Shown: one piece after another, positions 6,843-13,739 of the stretch | How positions within the stretch are numbered: the first letter of the stretch is position 1 | Layout of the letters: every line of letters begins with the position of its first letter | NCBI GenBank assembly: GCA_012512335.1 | Contig: JAAZEK010000001.1 | Location: forward strand, 1-13,739 | Source of the DNA: Clostridiales bacterium | GTDB taxonomy: Bacteria > Bacillota > Clostridia > Caldicoprobacterales > DTU083 | Direction: 5' to 3' | DNA length: 13,739 bases | Notes under the pieces: generated by a model | What the model was told of the DNA's origin: nothing | Database searches by the model: none | Seen by the model: only the letters and a program-made list of their open reading frames with translations | Program-made: the position numbers and the translations under genes

Positions 6843-8639
6843 TTATTCCTTTAAGCTTTTATCTGCTAAACAGATATGCAGCTCATCCAATTGACTGATG
6901 TCAACACTAGAAGGGGCTTCTGTCATTAAATCCGATGCATTTTGAACCTTGGGGAAAGCTATAACATCCCTAATAGAATCAGCATTGGCAAGTAGCATAA
7001 TCAATCTATCAAGGCCATAGGCAATACCTCCATGGGGTGGTGTACCATACTTAAAAGCCTCTAATAAGAAACCAAAGCGCTCCCAGGATTGCTCCTTTGT
7101 AAAGCCTAATTTCTTCAGCATGGTCTCTTGTAGCTCAGTGCTATGAATTCGAATACTGCCCCCGCCTAGTTCCACACCATTTAAAATTATATCATAAGCC
7201 TTGGCTCGTACCTTTTCAGGCTGACTTTCTAACAATGGAAGATCTTCTTCCATAGGGCATGTGAAAGGATGGTGCTTTGCTGCAAAACGTTGTTCTTCCT
7301 CATCGTACTCCAAAAGTGGAAATTCCGTAACCCAAAGGAGATTTTTTTGGTTTTCATCAAGCATTCCTAGCTTTTCTGCAAGACGTAATCGCAAATGACC
7401 TAGAGATGCAAAAACTACATCGTCCTTGTCTGCTATAAACAGTAGTAGGTCTCCCTCTTTCGCACCTAAATACTCAAGCAAGGTGTTTAAATCTTCTTCG
7501 GAGAAAAATTTTGCAATGGGTGATTTGATACCTTCTGCTGTTACTCTAACCCACGCTAGTCCTTTCGCTCGATATGTTTTTACATACTCTCCAAGGCTGT
7601 CTAGTTCCTTTCTTGAAAATTGACTTTCAGAACCCTTTACATTTATGGCTCGAACGCTACCGCCTTGTGCTACTGTATCAGCAAAAACCATAAACCCGCT
7701 ATCTTTCACCAATTCACTGACATTTTGAAGCTCTAGACCAAATCTGGTATCTGGCTTGTCCGACCCAAAGCGCTCCATTGCTTCCTTATATGTCATTCGA
7801 GGTAATGGCAATGAAACTTCTAGCCCCAAAGCTTTTTTCATCACTTTTGCTATAAGCTTCTCGTTCATAGAAAGTACGTCATCAATATCAACAAAGGACA
7901 TTTCGATGTCAATTTGTGTAAACTCTGGTTGTCGGTCTGCGCGTAAGTCTTCATCTCTGAAACAACGAGCCACTTGAAAATATCTATCGTATCCTGACAG
8001 CATTAAAAGCTGTTTAAAAAGCTGGGGAGATTGAGGTAGTGCATAAAAGGATCCAGGATGAACCCTACTGGGAACCAAATAGTCCCTTGCTCCTTCTGGG
8101 GTACTTTTGGTCAGCATAGGCGTCTCAATCTCTAGGAAGCCTTCGTCATCTAGGAAATCTCTAACCCATTTAGTTACCTTGTGACGTAATATAATATTCT
8201 TTTGCATCTCTGGACGACGAAGATCTAAATAACGATATTTTAAACGTAAGGCCTCTGAGGCATCTAGACCATCTTCAATATATATTGGTGGAGTAGCTGC
8301 TGTAGAAAGGATTTTAAGCTCTGTTGCAATCACCTCTACATCTCCATTGGGAAATTGAGGATTTATATCCCGGTCTTCCCGCTCTACAACCTTACCCTTT
8401 ACAGCTAAAACGTATTCACTGCGGATTGTCTCTGCTTTTTCAAATATCTCTTGGCTTGTATCCGTATTAAAAACTACCTGGATAAACCCTTCCCTATCTC
8501 TTAAATAAGTGAAAATTAGCTTGCCTAAGTCTCTTCGACGTTGTATCCAGCCTGTTATGGTAACTTCCTGTCCTACTAGTTCCTTGGTTACTTCGCCACA
8601 CATATGGGTTCGCTTTAGATTTCCCATTGATTCACCCAT
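6843..8639 (-). CDS. aspS: Aspartyl-tRNA synthetase
   Basis: Class IIb aminoacyl-tRNA synthetase that charges tRNA-Asp. The 598 residues match the bacterial type, with an N-terminal OB-fold anticodon-binding domain (about 8-110), the catalytic core and an inserted GAD domain around 290-420. Visible motifs are the QSPQLFKQ flipping-loop region (203-210), motif 2 FRDEDLRADRQPEFTQID (227-244) and motif 3 GLDR (542-545). The start at 8639 is supported by AGGAGG 7 bases upstream; the next ATG, four codons in, is less well placed. It lies 11 bases after hisS, in the usual clostridial hisS-aspS pair. Leu38 in RRRDLGK corresponds to the position that, in non-discriminating bacterial AspRS, is often histidine. 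This hints at a discriminating enzyme, but only weakly. Confidence 0.97.
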   Translation of the reverse strand: MGESMGNLKRTHMCGEVTKELVGQEVTITGWIQRRRDLGKLIFTYLRDREGFIQVVFNTDTSQEIFEKAETIRSEYVLAVKGKVVEREDRDINPQFPNGDVEVIATELKILSTAATPPIYIEDGLDASEALRLKYRYLDLRRPEMQKNIILRHKVTKWVRDFLDDEGFLEIETPMLTKSTPEGARDYLVPSRVHPGSFYALPQSPQLFKQLLMLSGYDRYFQVARCFRDEDLRADRQPEFTQIDIEMSFVDIDDVLSMNEKLIAKVMKKALGLEVSLPLPRMTYKEAMERFGSDKPDTRFGLELQNVSELVKDSGFMVFADTVAQGGSVRAINVKGSESQFSRKELDSLGEYVKTYRAKGLAWVRVTAEGIKSPIAKFFSEEDLNTLLEYLGAKEGDLLLFIADKDDVVFASLGHLRLRLAEKLGMLDENQKNLLWVTEFPLLEYDEEEQRFAAKHHPFTCPMEEDLPLLESQPEKVRAKAYDIILNGVELGGGSIRIHSTELQETMLKKLGFTKEQSWERFGFLLEAFKYGTPPHGGIAYGLDRLIMLLANADSIRDVIAFPKVQNASDLMTEAPSSVDISQLDELHICLADKSLKE

Positions 8640-8650
8640 TTCGCTACCTC

Positions 8651-9901
8651 CTAAAAAATATATTCTCTCAAATCATCAAAAGCTACGGTTTCTGCCTTAC
8701 CCGTGGCCATTTCCTTTAATTGCAATTCTTCTGAGGCAAGTTCATCATCGCCTAGAGTTCCAACAAAACGCGCCCCCAGCTTATCTGCGTACTTAAACTG
8801 TGCCTTCAAGCTTCGCCCTACATGGTCCATATCCGCAGAAATTCCTATATCACGCAGATCCTGGATCAATTCAAAAGCCTTTAATCTAGCTTCTTCACCA
8901 ATTGTAGTAAAATAAACATCACAAACGCTTGGCTGTGGAATCTCAACTCCTTGGCTTTCCAGTACAAGCAAAAGTCTTTCCATGCCTAACCCAAATCCAA
9001 CACCAGGAATGCTTGGCCCGCCAATTTCCTCAACTAAACCGTCGTAGCGTCCTCCGCCACAAACAGTAGCTTGGGAACCGATGGAATCGGAAATTATTTC
9101 AAATACGGTTTTGGTATAGTAATCCAGTCCTCTTACAATCATAGGGTCTATTTTATAATCAAAGCCAACAGACTCGAGAAAGTGCTTGACATCTTCAAAG
9201 TGATCACTACATTCCTCGCAAAGGTGATCTATCATGTGAGGCGCTCGGTTTATAACAGACTGGCAACCTCCTACCTTGCAATCCAGTACTCTCAACGGAT
9301 TTTTTTCATATCTATCCATACAAGTGCCACATAATTCGCCTAAGTGGTCAGCTAAATAGGATTTCAACACCTGGTGATAGACTGGCCTACATTTCGGACA
9401 ACCTATGCTGTTAATGGAAACACTTAACTCTTCTATACCTAATCGCTGGAACAAGTTCATGGCTAAGGAAATAATTTCCACATCAACAGATGCTTGTGTA
9501 GCGCCAAAAACCTCAACTCCAAACTGATGAAACTCTCTCATCCTTCCAGCTTGTGGCCGTTCATAACGGTAACAAGGAGTAATGTAGTACATCTTCACTG
9601 GCTGGGCATCAGCGTAAAGCTTGTGTTCGATATATGCCCTAGCGGCACCTGCTGTGCCCTCCGGCTTTAGGGTTATACTACGATCTCCCTTGTCTTGAAA
9701 TGTATACATTTCCTTTTGTACGATGTCTGTAGTTTCTCCTACACCTCTCTGAAAAAGCTCTGTGTGCTCAAACACAGGAGTTCGAATTTCACGATACCCA
9801 TAGGCTTGTGTTATCTCGCGAATGGTATCCTCTATAAAATGCCATTGATAAGCCTCCTGAGGTAAAACATCCTTGGTACCCTTAGGCGCTTTTGCTAACA
9901 T
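8651..9901 (-). CDS. hisS: Histidyl-tRNA synthetase
   Basis: Class IIa synthetase that charges tRNA-His. The 416-residue protein starts MLAKAPKGTKDVLP. The ATG at 9899-9901 was chosen over an upstream ATG at 9937 because AGGAGG lies 8 bases before it and homologues start at this point. Motif 2 is in YRYERPQAGRMREFHQ (111-126); the histidine-specific blocks are RGLDYYT (257-263) and CGGGRYDGL (281-289); the C-terminal anticodon domain begins near 330. An inserted region carries four cysteine pairs, Cys168/171, 191/194, 208/213 and 228/231, which look like zinc-ribbon knuckles and occur, as I recall, in other Firmicutes HisRS. It heads hisS-aspS behind a strong promoter with a leader of about 110 bases. 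No T-box sequence is visible in that leader. Confidence 0.97.
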   Translation of the reverse strand: MLAKAPKGTKDVLPQEAYQWHFIEDTIREITQAYGYREIRTPVFEHTELFQRGVGETTDIVQKEMYTFQDKGDRSITLKPEGTAGAARAYIEHKLYADAQPVKMYYITPCYRYERPQAGRMREFHQFGVEVFGATQASVDVEIISLAMNLFQRLGIEELSVSINSIGCPKCRPVYHQVLKSYLADHLGELCGTCMDRYEKNPLRVLDCKVGGCQSVINRAPHMIDHLCEECSDHFEDVKHFLESVGFDYKIDPMIVRGLDYYTKTVFEIISDSIGSQATVCGGGRYDGLVEEIGGPSIPGVGFGLGMERLLLVLESQGVEIPQPSVCDVYFTTIGEEARLKAFELIQDLRDIGISADMDHVGRSLKAQFKYADKLGARFVGTLGDDELASEELQLKEMATGKAETVAFDDLREYIF

Positions 9902-10016
9902 GTACGCTTCCTCCTTGCTTATTAAACTTGTAATCAATATAATAAAAACAAAGAAAATATGCTTCTAATATATGTTAAAAACATCATAGTTTTGTTTCAT
10001 TTTGGGAATTGTTTTT

Positions 10017-10045
10017 ATTATAATCAGCAATGAAGGCATTGTCAA
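10017..10045 (-). promoter_or_regulatory. Consensus sigma-A promoter of hisS-aspS
   Basis: On the minus strand a perfect TTGACA (10040-10045) is followed after 17 bases by a perfect TATAAT (10017-10022). The predicted start near 10010 leaves a leader of about 110 bases, AT-rich and without clear structure, before the hisS ATG. It is back to back with the ctc promoter. Confidence 0.88.
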
Positions 10046-10071
10046 CTTGTTAACCAGAATCGATATTAAAT

Positions 10072-10100
10072 TTGATATTTTTCCATTTTTCTGGTTTAAT
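10072..10100 (+). promoter_or_regulatory. Promoter of ctc (L25), extended -10
   Basis: On the plus strand TTGATA (10072-10077) is 17 bases from TTTAAT (10095-10100), which is preceded by TGG, giving an extended -10. The predicted start near 10107 leaves a leader of about 25 bases, just enough for the Shine-Dalgarno. I see no SigB-type sequence, so stress control through SigB as in Bacillus ctc is not supported. Confidence 0.65.
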
Positions 10101-10132
10101 AGTAATATGTGAATTACAAAGGAGGAAATATT

Positions 10133-10780
10133 ATGGCAACACCCATGATAAAAGCAGAACTCAGAGACAGCGTAAATAGGAAAAATGCTGGTAAACTGAG
10201 AAATGAAGGATACGTTCCAGGAGTTATTTACAGCCAGGGCAAAGAAACCAAATCCATCAAAATAGACAAAATTGAACTACAACGGTTCTTAAGCAGACAC
10301 GGCAGCACTGGGGCCATTGATGTAGAACTGGAAGGTACCACTGTTCCCGTTCTAATCAAGGAAACCCAGAAAGATGCTATTAAGGGAGATGTTCTTCATC
10401 TTGACATGCAGCAACTTTCAGCTGATACAAAAATCAAGTTACGTGTTCCCGTAGTTATTCAGGGAAGAGAAATAGCTGAAACTGTTGATACTGTACTTCA
10501 GCAGCAGCTTATGGAAATTGAACTACAATGTCTACCAATGTATATACCCCAGTCCGTACAAGTTGATGTTTCAGAATTGAAGTTTGGTGAAAACATCACA
10601 ATTGGTGACTTGGATATCGCTAAAGATGAAAACATTGAGATTTTATCCGATCTTGGCGATGTAATCGCTTCTTTAACAGCAGCACATGTTGAAGAAGAAG
10701 AAGAAGACGCTGAAACTGAAGATGCTGATCTGGACGTTCCTACTGTTGCTGAAACTGAAGAGGCAAGCAGCGAGGAATAA
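10133..10780 (+). CDS. ctc: 50S ribosomal protein L25, TL5/CTC type
   Basis: Ribosomal protein that binds 5S rRNA in the central protuberance; the long form is known as general stress protein CTC or TL5. The 215 residues divide into the 5S-binding L25 domain (about 1-92, with RNAGKLRNEGYVPGVIY-like features, here R15 to Y33), the beta-rich CTC domain (about 93-183), and an acidic tail (187-215) dominated by Glu and Asp. The start ATG at 10133 has GGAGG 7 bases upstream; an in-frame start at 10109 would add eight residues and has no ribosome binding site. It is the only plus-strand gene, with its own promoter and terminator, and interrupts what is otherwise a minus-strand run of hemZ and hisS. 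Confidence 0.95.
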   Translation: MATPMIKAELRDSVNRKNAGKLRNEGYVPGVIYSQGKETKSIKIDKIELQRFLSRHGSTGAIDVELEGTTVPVLIKETQKDAIKGDVLHLDMQQLSADTKIKLRVPVVIQGREIAETVDTVLQQQLMEIELQCLPMYIPQSVQVDVSELKFGENITIGDLDIAKDENIEILSDLGDVIASLTAAHVEEEEEDAETEDADLDVPTVAETEEASSEE

Positions 10781-10818
10781 AAAAAGTAATATCGATGTTC
10801 AAAATAAAGCTTTTTTGG

Positions 10819-10853
10819 ATCGAGGATAGGCATTTACCTGTCCTCGATTTTTT
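10819..10853 (+). terminator. Rho-independent terminator of ctc
   Basis: A 12-bp stem (ATCGAGGATAGG with CCTGTCCTCGAT, one U-G pair) closes a six-base loop and is followed by a run of T's at 10848-10853. The T-run overlaps the stop codon of the convergent hemZ. On the minus strand the stem has one A-C mismatch and no immediate T-run, so it should stop ctc transcripts better than hemZ transcripts. Confidence 0.88.
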
Positions 10854-12405
10854 ATAGGCGTTGTAGTGCTTTTTGCTTTCTCTCTATCATTTCATCTACC
10901 CGAGCTAAGTATTCGTCAAGATTTTTTACGTTTCCAATTCGTTCCAAGCGGTCATCCTCTGGATAATAGATTTTACTGGATGCACCAGCTCCAAATGCCC
11001 ATATGTCACGTTTCTCGTGCATAAACTGAATGTTATAAAGGCATTCCTTTCCAGGTAAACCATATCCAACATTCTCTAAATGGTCTAGCATATATTTCTG
11101 ACGATAAAGGTAATAAGGCTCCATCCCTTGATTGTCAATCCACTCTCGGCATACAATCGCCATTCCTTCTGCCAGACCTTTTCTAGAAATATCATATTGC
11201 TGAAAGCTTTCCTTAAAGACAGAGGCCCGTTTCATGGCTAATGTGTGAACAGTTATGTTTTCTGGTTTCAAGGCTGCTATACCTTCCATAGTGCCTTTCA
11301 TGTGTTCAGCTGTTTCTCCAGGTAGCCCTAATATCACATCCATGTTAATGCAATCAAATCCTATTTCCCGAGCTAAATTATTAACATAAATTATATCCTC
11401 TACTGTATGACTCCTTCCTACTAAGTCTAAAGTCTCCTGATTCATAGACTGAGGATTAATACTTAATCGAGTAACACCATACTTCTTCATCAATAGCAGT
11501 TTATGACGATCTAAACTATCAGGGCGCCCGGCTTCTACGGTATATTCTAGAATAGTAAATCGGGAGATAATAAGTTCATTTACTTGCTTTAAGAGCCTTT
11601 CCAAATGATCATGTTCCAGAACAGTGGGGGTTCCCCCACCAATGTAAATAGTATCAACTTCCTTGCCATGTTTTAAAAGCTCATCCATTATAAAAGCTAT
11701 TTCCTTCTCTAAGCAATCCAAATAGGCGTCCATTTTTCCTGATACTCTCCCAATTAAGTCAGAAGGAAAGGAGCAATATAGACAGCGAGTGGAGCAAAAT
11801 GGAATATGAATGTATACAGAGACCTTGTTATTTCCTGGTTTATCAATTAATGCCTGTTGGATTTGAGCTGTTCGCATTACAAGGTCAATCTTCTCTGGTT
11901 GCAGCTTAAATGTACTTAAAAGCTCCTGCCTAATAGCTTTCTCATCTAGCCCGAGATCTTTCATTTCATGAACTATCTTTACTGGTCGTATGCCAGTCAT
12001 AGCTCCCCACTTGGGGTGTTTCCCTGTTGCTTTTACAAGCAAGTCAAAAACACAAGCTTTTAATCCGTTTTTTATGAATCGCTTGTTGGAACTATTATTA
12101 GACAGAGCCTCGTCCTCATCTTTTTTGTTAGGATAAGATTCTTTATGTTCATAAATAAGTTTGTCGCTCTTCTTGAAATATGCAAAAAAGACAAAAGAGT
12201 TTTGATCAAATTTATATCCAATCTCTAATACCATGTCATTTATAAAATCGAATTCTTTGTATTTTTCATCTATTCTTTTTCTTTTTTTCTTAGCTTGTAT
12301 CTCAATATATTCACTACTAACAACCAATTCTTTTGGGTAAAACACTTTGACCAATTCGACAATTTCATTAACATAGGATACCTGTAGCGCTTTTACCTGT
12401 ATCAT
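10852..12405 (-). CDS. hemZ: HemZ-type radical SAM protein (annotated coproporphyrinogen dehydrogenase)
   Basis: Radical SAM enzyme of the HemN/HemW superfamily, HemZ branch, usually annotated as oxygen-independent coproporphyrinogen III dehydrogenase of heme synthesis. The 517 residues have a long N-terminal extension (about 1-190) ending in the HemZ-typical WGAMTGIRPVKI (133-144), then the radical SAM core. The cluster motif is Cys204, Cys208 and Cys211 in FCSTRCLYCSF, followed by IGGGTPT near 255-261 and EAGRPD near 290. The fourth cysteine of true HemN (C-x3-C-x2-C-x-C) is Phe213 here, as in HemW-like proteins, so the catalytic assignment is uncertain. The ATG overlaps the stop of the upstream metallo-hydrolase by one base (TAATG), and its Shine-Dalgarno is distant, which suggests translational coupling. 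Its stop sits in the T-run of the convergent ctc terminator. Confidence 0.88.
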   Translation of the reverse strand: MIQVKALQVSYVNEIVELVKVFYPKELVVSSEYIEIQAKKKRKRIDEKYKEFDFINDMVLEIGYKFDQNSFVFFAYFKKSDKLIYEHKESYPNKKDEDEALSNNSSNKRFIKNGLKACVFDLLVKATGKHPKWGAMTGIRPVKIVHEMKDLGLDEKAIRQELLSTFKLQPEKIDLVMRTAQIQQALIDKPGNNKVSVYIHIPFCSTRCLYCSFPSDLIGRVSGKMDAYLDCLEKEIAFIMDELLKHGKEVDTIYIGGGTPTVLEHDHLERLLKQVNELIISRFTILEYTVEAGRPDSLDRHKLLLMKKYGVTRLSINPQSMNQETLDLVGRSHTVEDIIYVNNLAREIGFDCINMDVILGLPGETAEHMKGTMEGIAALKPENITVHTLAMKRASVFKESFQQYDISRKGLAEGMAIVCREWIDNQGMEPYYLYRQKYMLDHLENVGYGLPGKECLYNIQFMHEKRDIWAFGAGASSKIYYPEDDRLERIGNVKNLDEYLARVDEMIERKQKALQRL

Positions 12406-13046
12406 TAAAAATCATAATCCTCTCTACCTTGTAAAAATGGATTGGTCTCTCGTTCCTTGCCCAGAGTACTGACTCTTCCATGTCCAGGATAAATCTTCAA
12501 ATCATCATCTAAAACCATCAACTTATCATATATGGATTGCATTAACACTTGTTGGCTTCCACTTGGGAAGTCTGTTCTCCCAACAGAGCCTTCAAACAAG
12601 GTATCTCCAGTAAACAGAATCTCATCGCTTAAATAGCATAAACCTCCTGGAGTATGACCCGGTGTATGAATAGCCGTTAGTTTCATAGCTCCTATTTGTA
12701 GTTCTCTGCCATCTTCTATCAGTATGTCTGCAGGACTTTGAATGGACTCCTGTCCAACAAAGATAGATAAGTTTTTGGACGGGTTTGTCAACATCTCAGC
12801 ATCCTCTGAATGAATTGCAACCAATGCCTCTGTTTGTTCCTTTATTTCCTTTACACTTCCTATATGATCAAAATGCCCATGAGTCAACAGTATCATTTTA
12901 ATCTGCACATCGTTTTTCGCTGTTAGGCGCAATATTTTATCACCATTGTCACCTGGATCTATAACAACACCCTTCATTGTTTCTTCACAATAAGGGATAT
13001 AACAATTAACTCCCATTTCGCCTACCATCAGTGATAATAGCTTCAA
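12405..13046 (-). CDS. Metallo-beta-lactamase fold hydrolase, glyoxalase II-like
   Basis: Cytoplasmic binuclear-metal hydrolase of the metallo-beta-lactamase fold, in the glyoxalase II/YqgX-like group; the true substrate is unknown. The 213-residue protein has the complete metal set: THGHFDH (His56, His58, Asp60, His61), His131 in HTPGHTPGG, Asp148 in FTGDTL and His189 in YPGHG. It lacks the C-terminal glutathione-binding domain of classical glyoxalase II. The start codon is TTG at 13044-13046, with AGGAGG 8 bases upstream. It lies 12 bases after dtd and overlaps hemZ by one base. The order relA, dtd, hydrolase, hemZ is, to my knowledge, common in Clostridia; the reason for the association is not known. 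Confidence 0.9.
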   Translation of the reverse strand: MKLLSLMVGEMGVNCYIPYCEETMKGVVIDPGDNGDKILRLTAKNDVQIKMILLTHGHFDHIGSVKEIKEQTEALVAIHSEDAEMLTNPSKNLSIFVGQESIQSPADILIEDGRELQIGAMKLTAIHTPGHTPGGLCYLSDEILFTGDTLFEGSVGRTDFPSGSQQVLMQSIYDKLMVLDDDLKIYPGHGRVSTLGKERETNPFLQGREDYDF

Positions 13047-13058
13047 TTTTGTCTCCTC

Positions 13059-13508
13059 CTAAAATGTCTTTTTACTATCCAATAAGATAGTTACAGGCCC
13101 ATCGTTAATAAGCTCCACATCCATATGTGCACCAAAGACACCTTTTTTCACTGAAGCCCCCATTTGGCTTGTCAACGAGCAGAATTTTTCGTAAAAAGCC
13201 TCGGCGATTTCCGGAACAGCCGCAGAAGAAAAACTTGGCCTTCGTCCTTTTCTACTGTCACCACAAAGTGTGAACTGAGAAACAACCAATAATTCTCCTT
13301 CTACATCCAATAGGGATAAATTCATTTTCCCCTCTGAATCTTCAAAAACCCGTAGCTTTACAATTTTTTCAGCCAAATACTCCAAATCCTGCTGAGTATC
13401 TCCTTCTTCTACCCCTAGAAAAACTAAGTGCCCTTTATGTATGCGGGAGACTTCATTTCCTGCTACACGGACACTTGCTCGTATTACTCGCTGTATAACC
13501 GCTCTCAA
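13059..13508 (-). CDS. dtd: D-aminoacyl-tRNA deacylase
   Basis: Proofreading enzyme that hydrolyses D-aminoacyl-tRNA (and glycyl-tRNA-Ala), keeping D-amino acids out of protein. It acts in the cytoplasm as a dimer. The 149 residues match the family length. The start MRAVIQRV, SQFTL (77-81), and the Gly-cisPro motif in NDGPVT (Gly137-Pro138) are all present. The start codon is TTG at 13506-13508, with GGAGG 7 bases upstream, and homologues also begin MRAV(I/V)QRV. It follows relA after 118 bases with no terminator visible between, and precedes the metallo-hydrolase by 12 bases. Confidence 0.96.
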   Translation of the reverse strand: MRAVIQRVIRASVRVAGNEVSRIHKGHLVFLGVEEGDTQQDLEYLAEKIVKLRVFEDSEGKMNLSLLDVEGELLVVSQFTLCGDSRKGRRPSFSSAAVPEIAEAFYEKFCSLTSQMGASVKKGVFGAHMDVELINDGPVTILLDSKKTF

Positions 13509-13626
13509 TTTACTCCCTCCTCAAAAGCTGCTTTAATCGTTACTGTTCACGCCAAAATAATAAATCATATGGAAGAAGCCTTTGCAGGAACGATTATCAA
13601 TCTTGCGAATATCAGCAGAAAATGCG

Positions 13627-13739
13627 TTAAGCATTAACCCGATATACATCCAATACATCAGGCAAACGACCAAGAAACTTCATGACCTTTTCCAACTGCT
13701 TGGTATCATGAATTTCCATATTCATATTAATGACTACCA
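13627..13739 (-). CDS. relA: GTP pyrophosphokinase RelA/SpoT homologue, C-terminal end (partial)
   Basis: Partial gene cut by the right edge of the window; only the last 36 codons and the TAA stop are present. The peptide reads VVINMNMEIHDTKQLEKVMK and then a short FLGRLPDVLDVYRVNA end. This matches the final strands and helix of the C-terminal ACT domain of long RelA/SpoT homologues (Rel), which make and degrade (p)ppGpp and use this end for regulation on the ribosome. The call rests on this short ACT-like tail together with the gene order relA-dtd, which is common in Firmicutes. It is too short for a statement on the catalytic domains. Confidence 0.75.
   Translation of the reverse strand, partial: VVINMNMEIHDTKQLEKVMKFLGRLPDVLDVYRVNA

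Noticed and set aside
9902..10016. T-box riboswitch in the hisS leader
   Set aside because: A T-box would be expected for a Firmicutes synthetase gene, but no T-box core (GGTGGNACCGCG-like) and no terminator/antiterminator stems are present in this AT-rich leader of about 110 bases.
10498..10833. Minus-strand serine-rich reading frame opposite ctc
   Set aside because: It is the complement of the Glu/Asp-rich tail of L25, where GAA repeats become TTC and serine/threonine codons; it has no ribosome binding site and no family resemblance.
13509..13626. Short leader-peptide-like frame or regulatory RNA between relA and dtd
   Set aside because: An 11-codon ATG frame exists on the minus strand but has a poor ribosome binding site, and no stem-loop or terminator surrounds it. 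The gap looks like a plain spacer in the relA operon.
1..13739. Defence system, mobile element, CRISPR or other new multi-gene system
   Set aside because: Every sizeable frame on the coding strand belongs to a known housekeeping family, and spacers are short. There are no repeats, integrase, transposase or toxin-antitoxin-like small genes.

Overview
This window looks like ordinary core chromosome from a low-to-mid GC, probably anaerobic Gram-positive bacterium of the class Clostridia. Several things point that way: the run relA, dtd, metallo-hydrolase, hemZ, hisS, aspS; the compact isc set (iscR-iscS-iscU without hscBA or fdx); a cysteine-rich HisRS; strong AGGAGG ribosome binding sites; two TTG starts; and sigma-A type promoters with 17-bp spacers. 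Gene content suggests something near Alkaliphilus or Natronincola. That is an impression from gene order and protein sequence, not a database result. I see no mobile element, CRISPR array, tRNA, rRNA or phage gene.

All genes but one lie on the minus strand, so they are transcribed from right to left. From the right edge: the last 36 codons of relA (stringent response), then dtd (D-aminoacyl-tRNA deacylase), a glyoxalase-II-like metallo-hydrolase and hemZ (radical SAM), closely spaced with the last two overlapping by one base. A lone plus-strand gene, ctc (ribosomal protein L25, TL5/CTC type), follows. It is convergent with hemZ and divergent from hisS, and has its own promoter and terminator. 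Next come hisS-aspS from a near-perfect promoter; tcdA (tRNA ct6A dehydratase), an RseC-like membrane protein and trxA, probably from a weaker promoter; glyA with its own promoter and terminator; rarA; and finally iscR-iscS-iscU, closed by a terminator at 161-198. Bases 1-160 hold no gene that I can support.

The themes are translation quality and supply (HisRS, AspRS, Dtd, TcdA, L25), one-carbon metabolism (GlyA), thiol and Fe-S chemistry (TrxA, RseC-like, IscR/S/U, HemZ) and stress or replication maintenance (RelA, RarA). I did not find a new multi-gene system. The points most worth a second look are a perfect 15-bp palindrome on the -35 box of the isc promoter, the coupling of thioredoxin to a four-cysteine RseC-like membrane protein, a HemZ lacking the fourth cysteine of true HemN, an LPPVK chaperone motif in IscU without local hscBA, and four cysteine pairs in HisRS.
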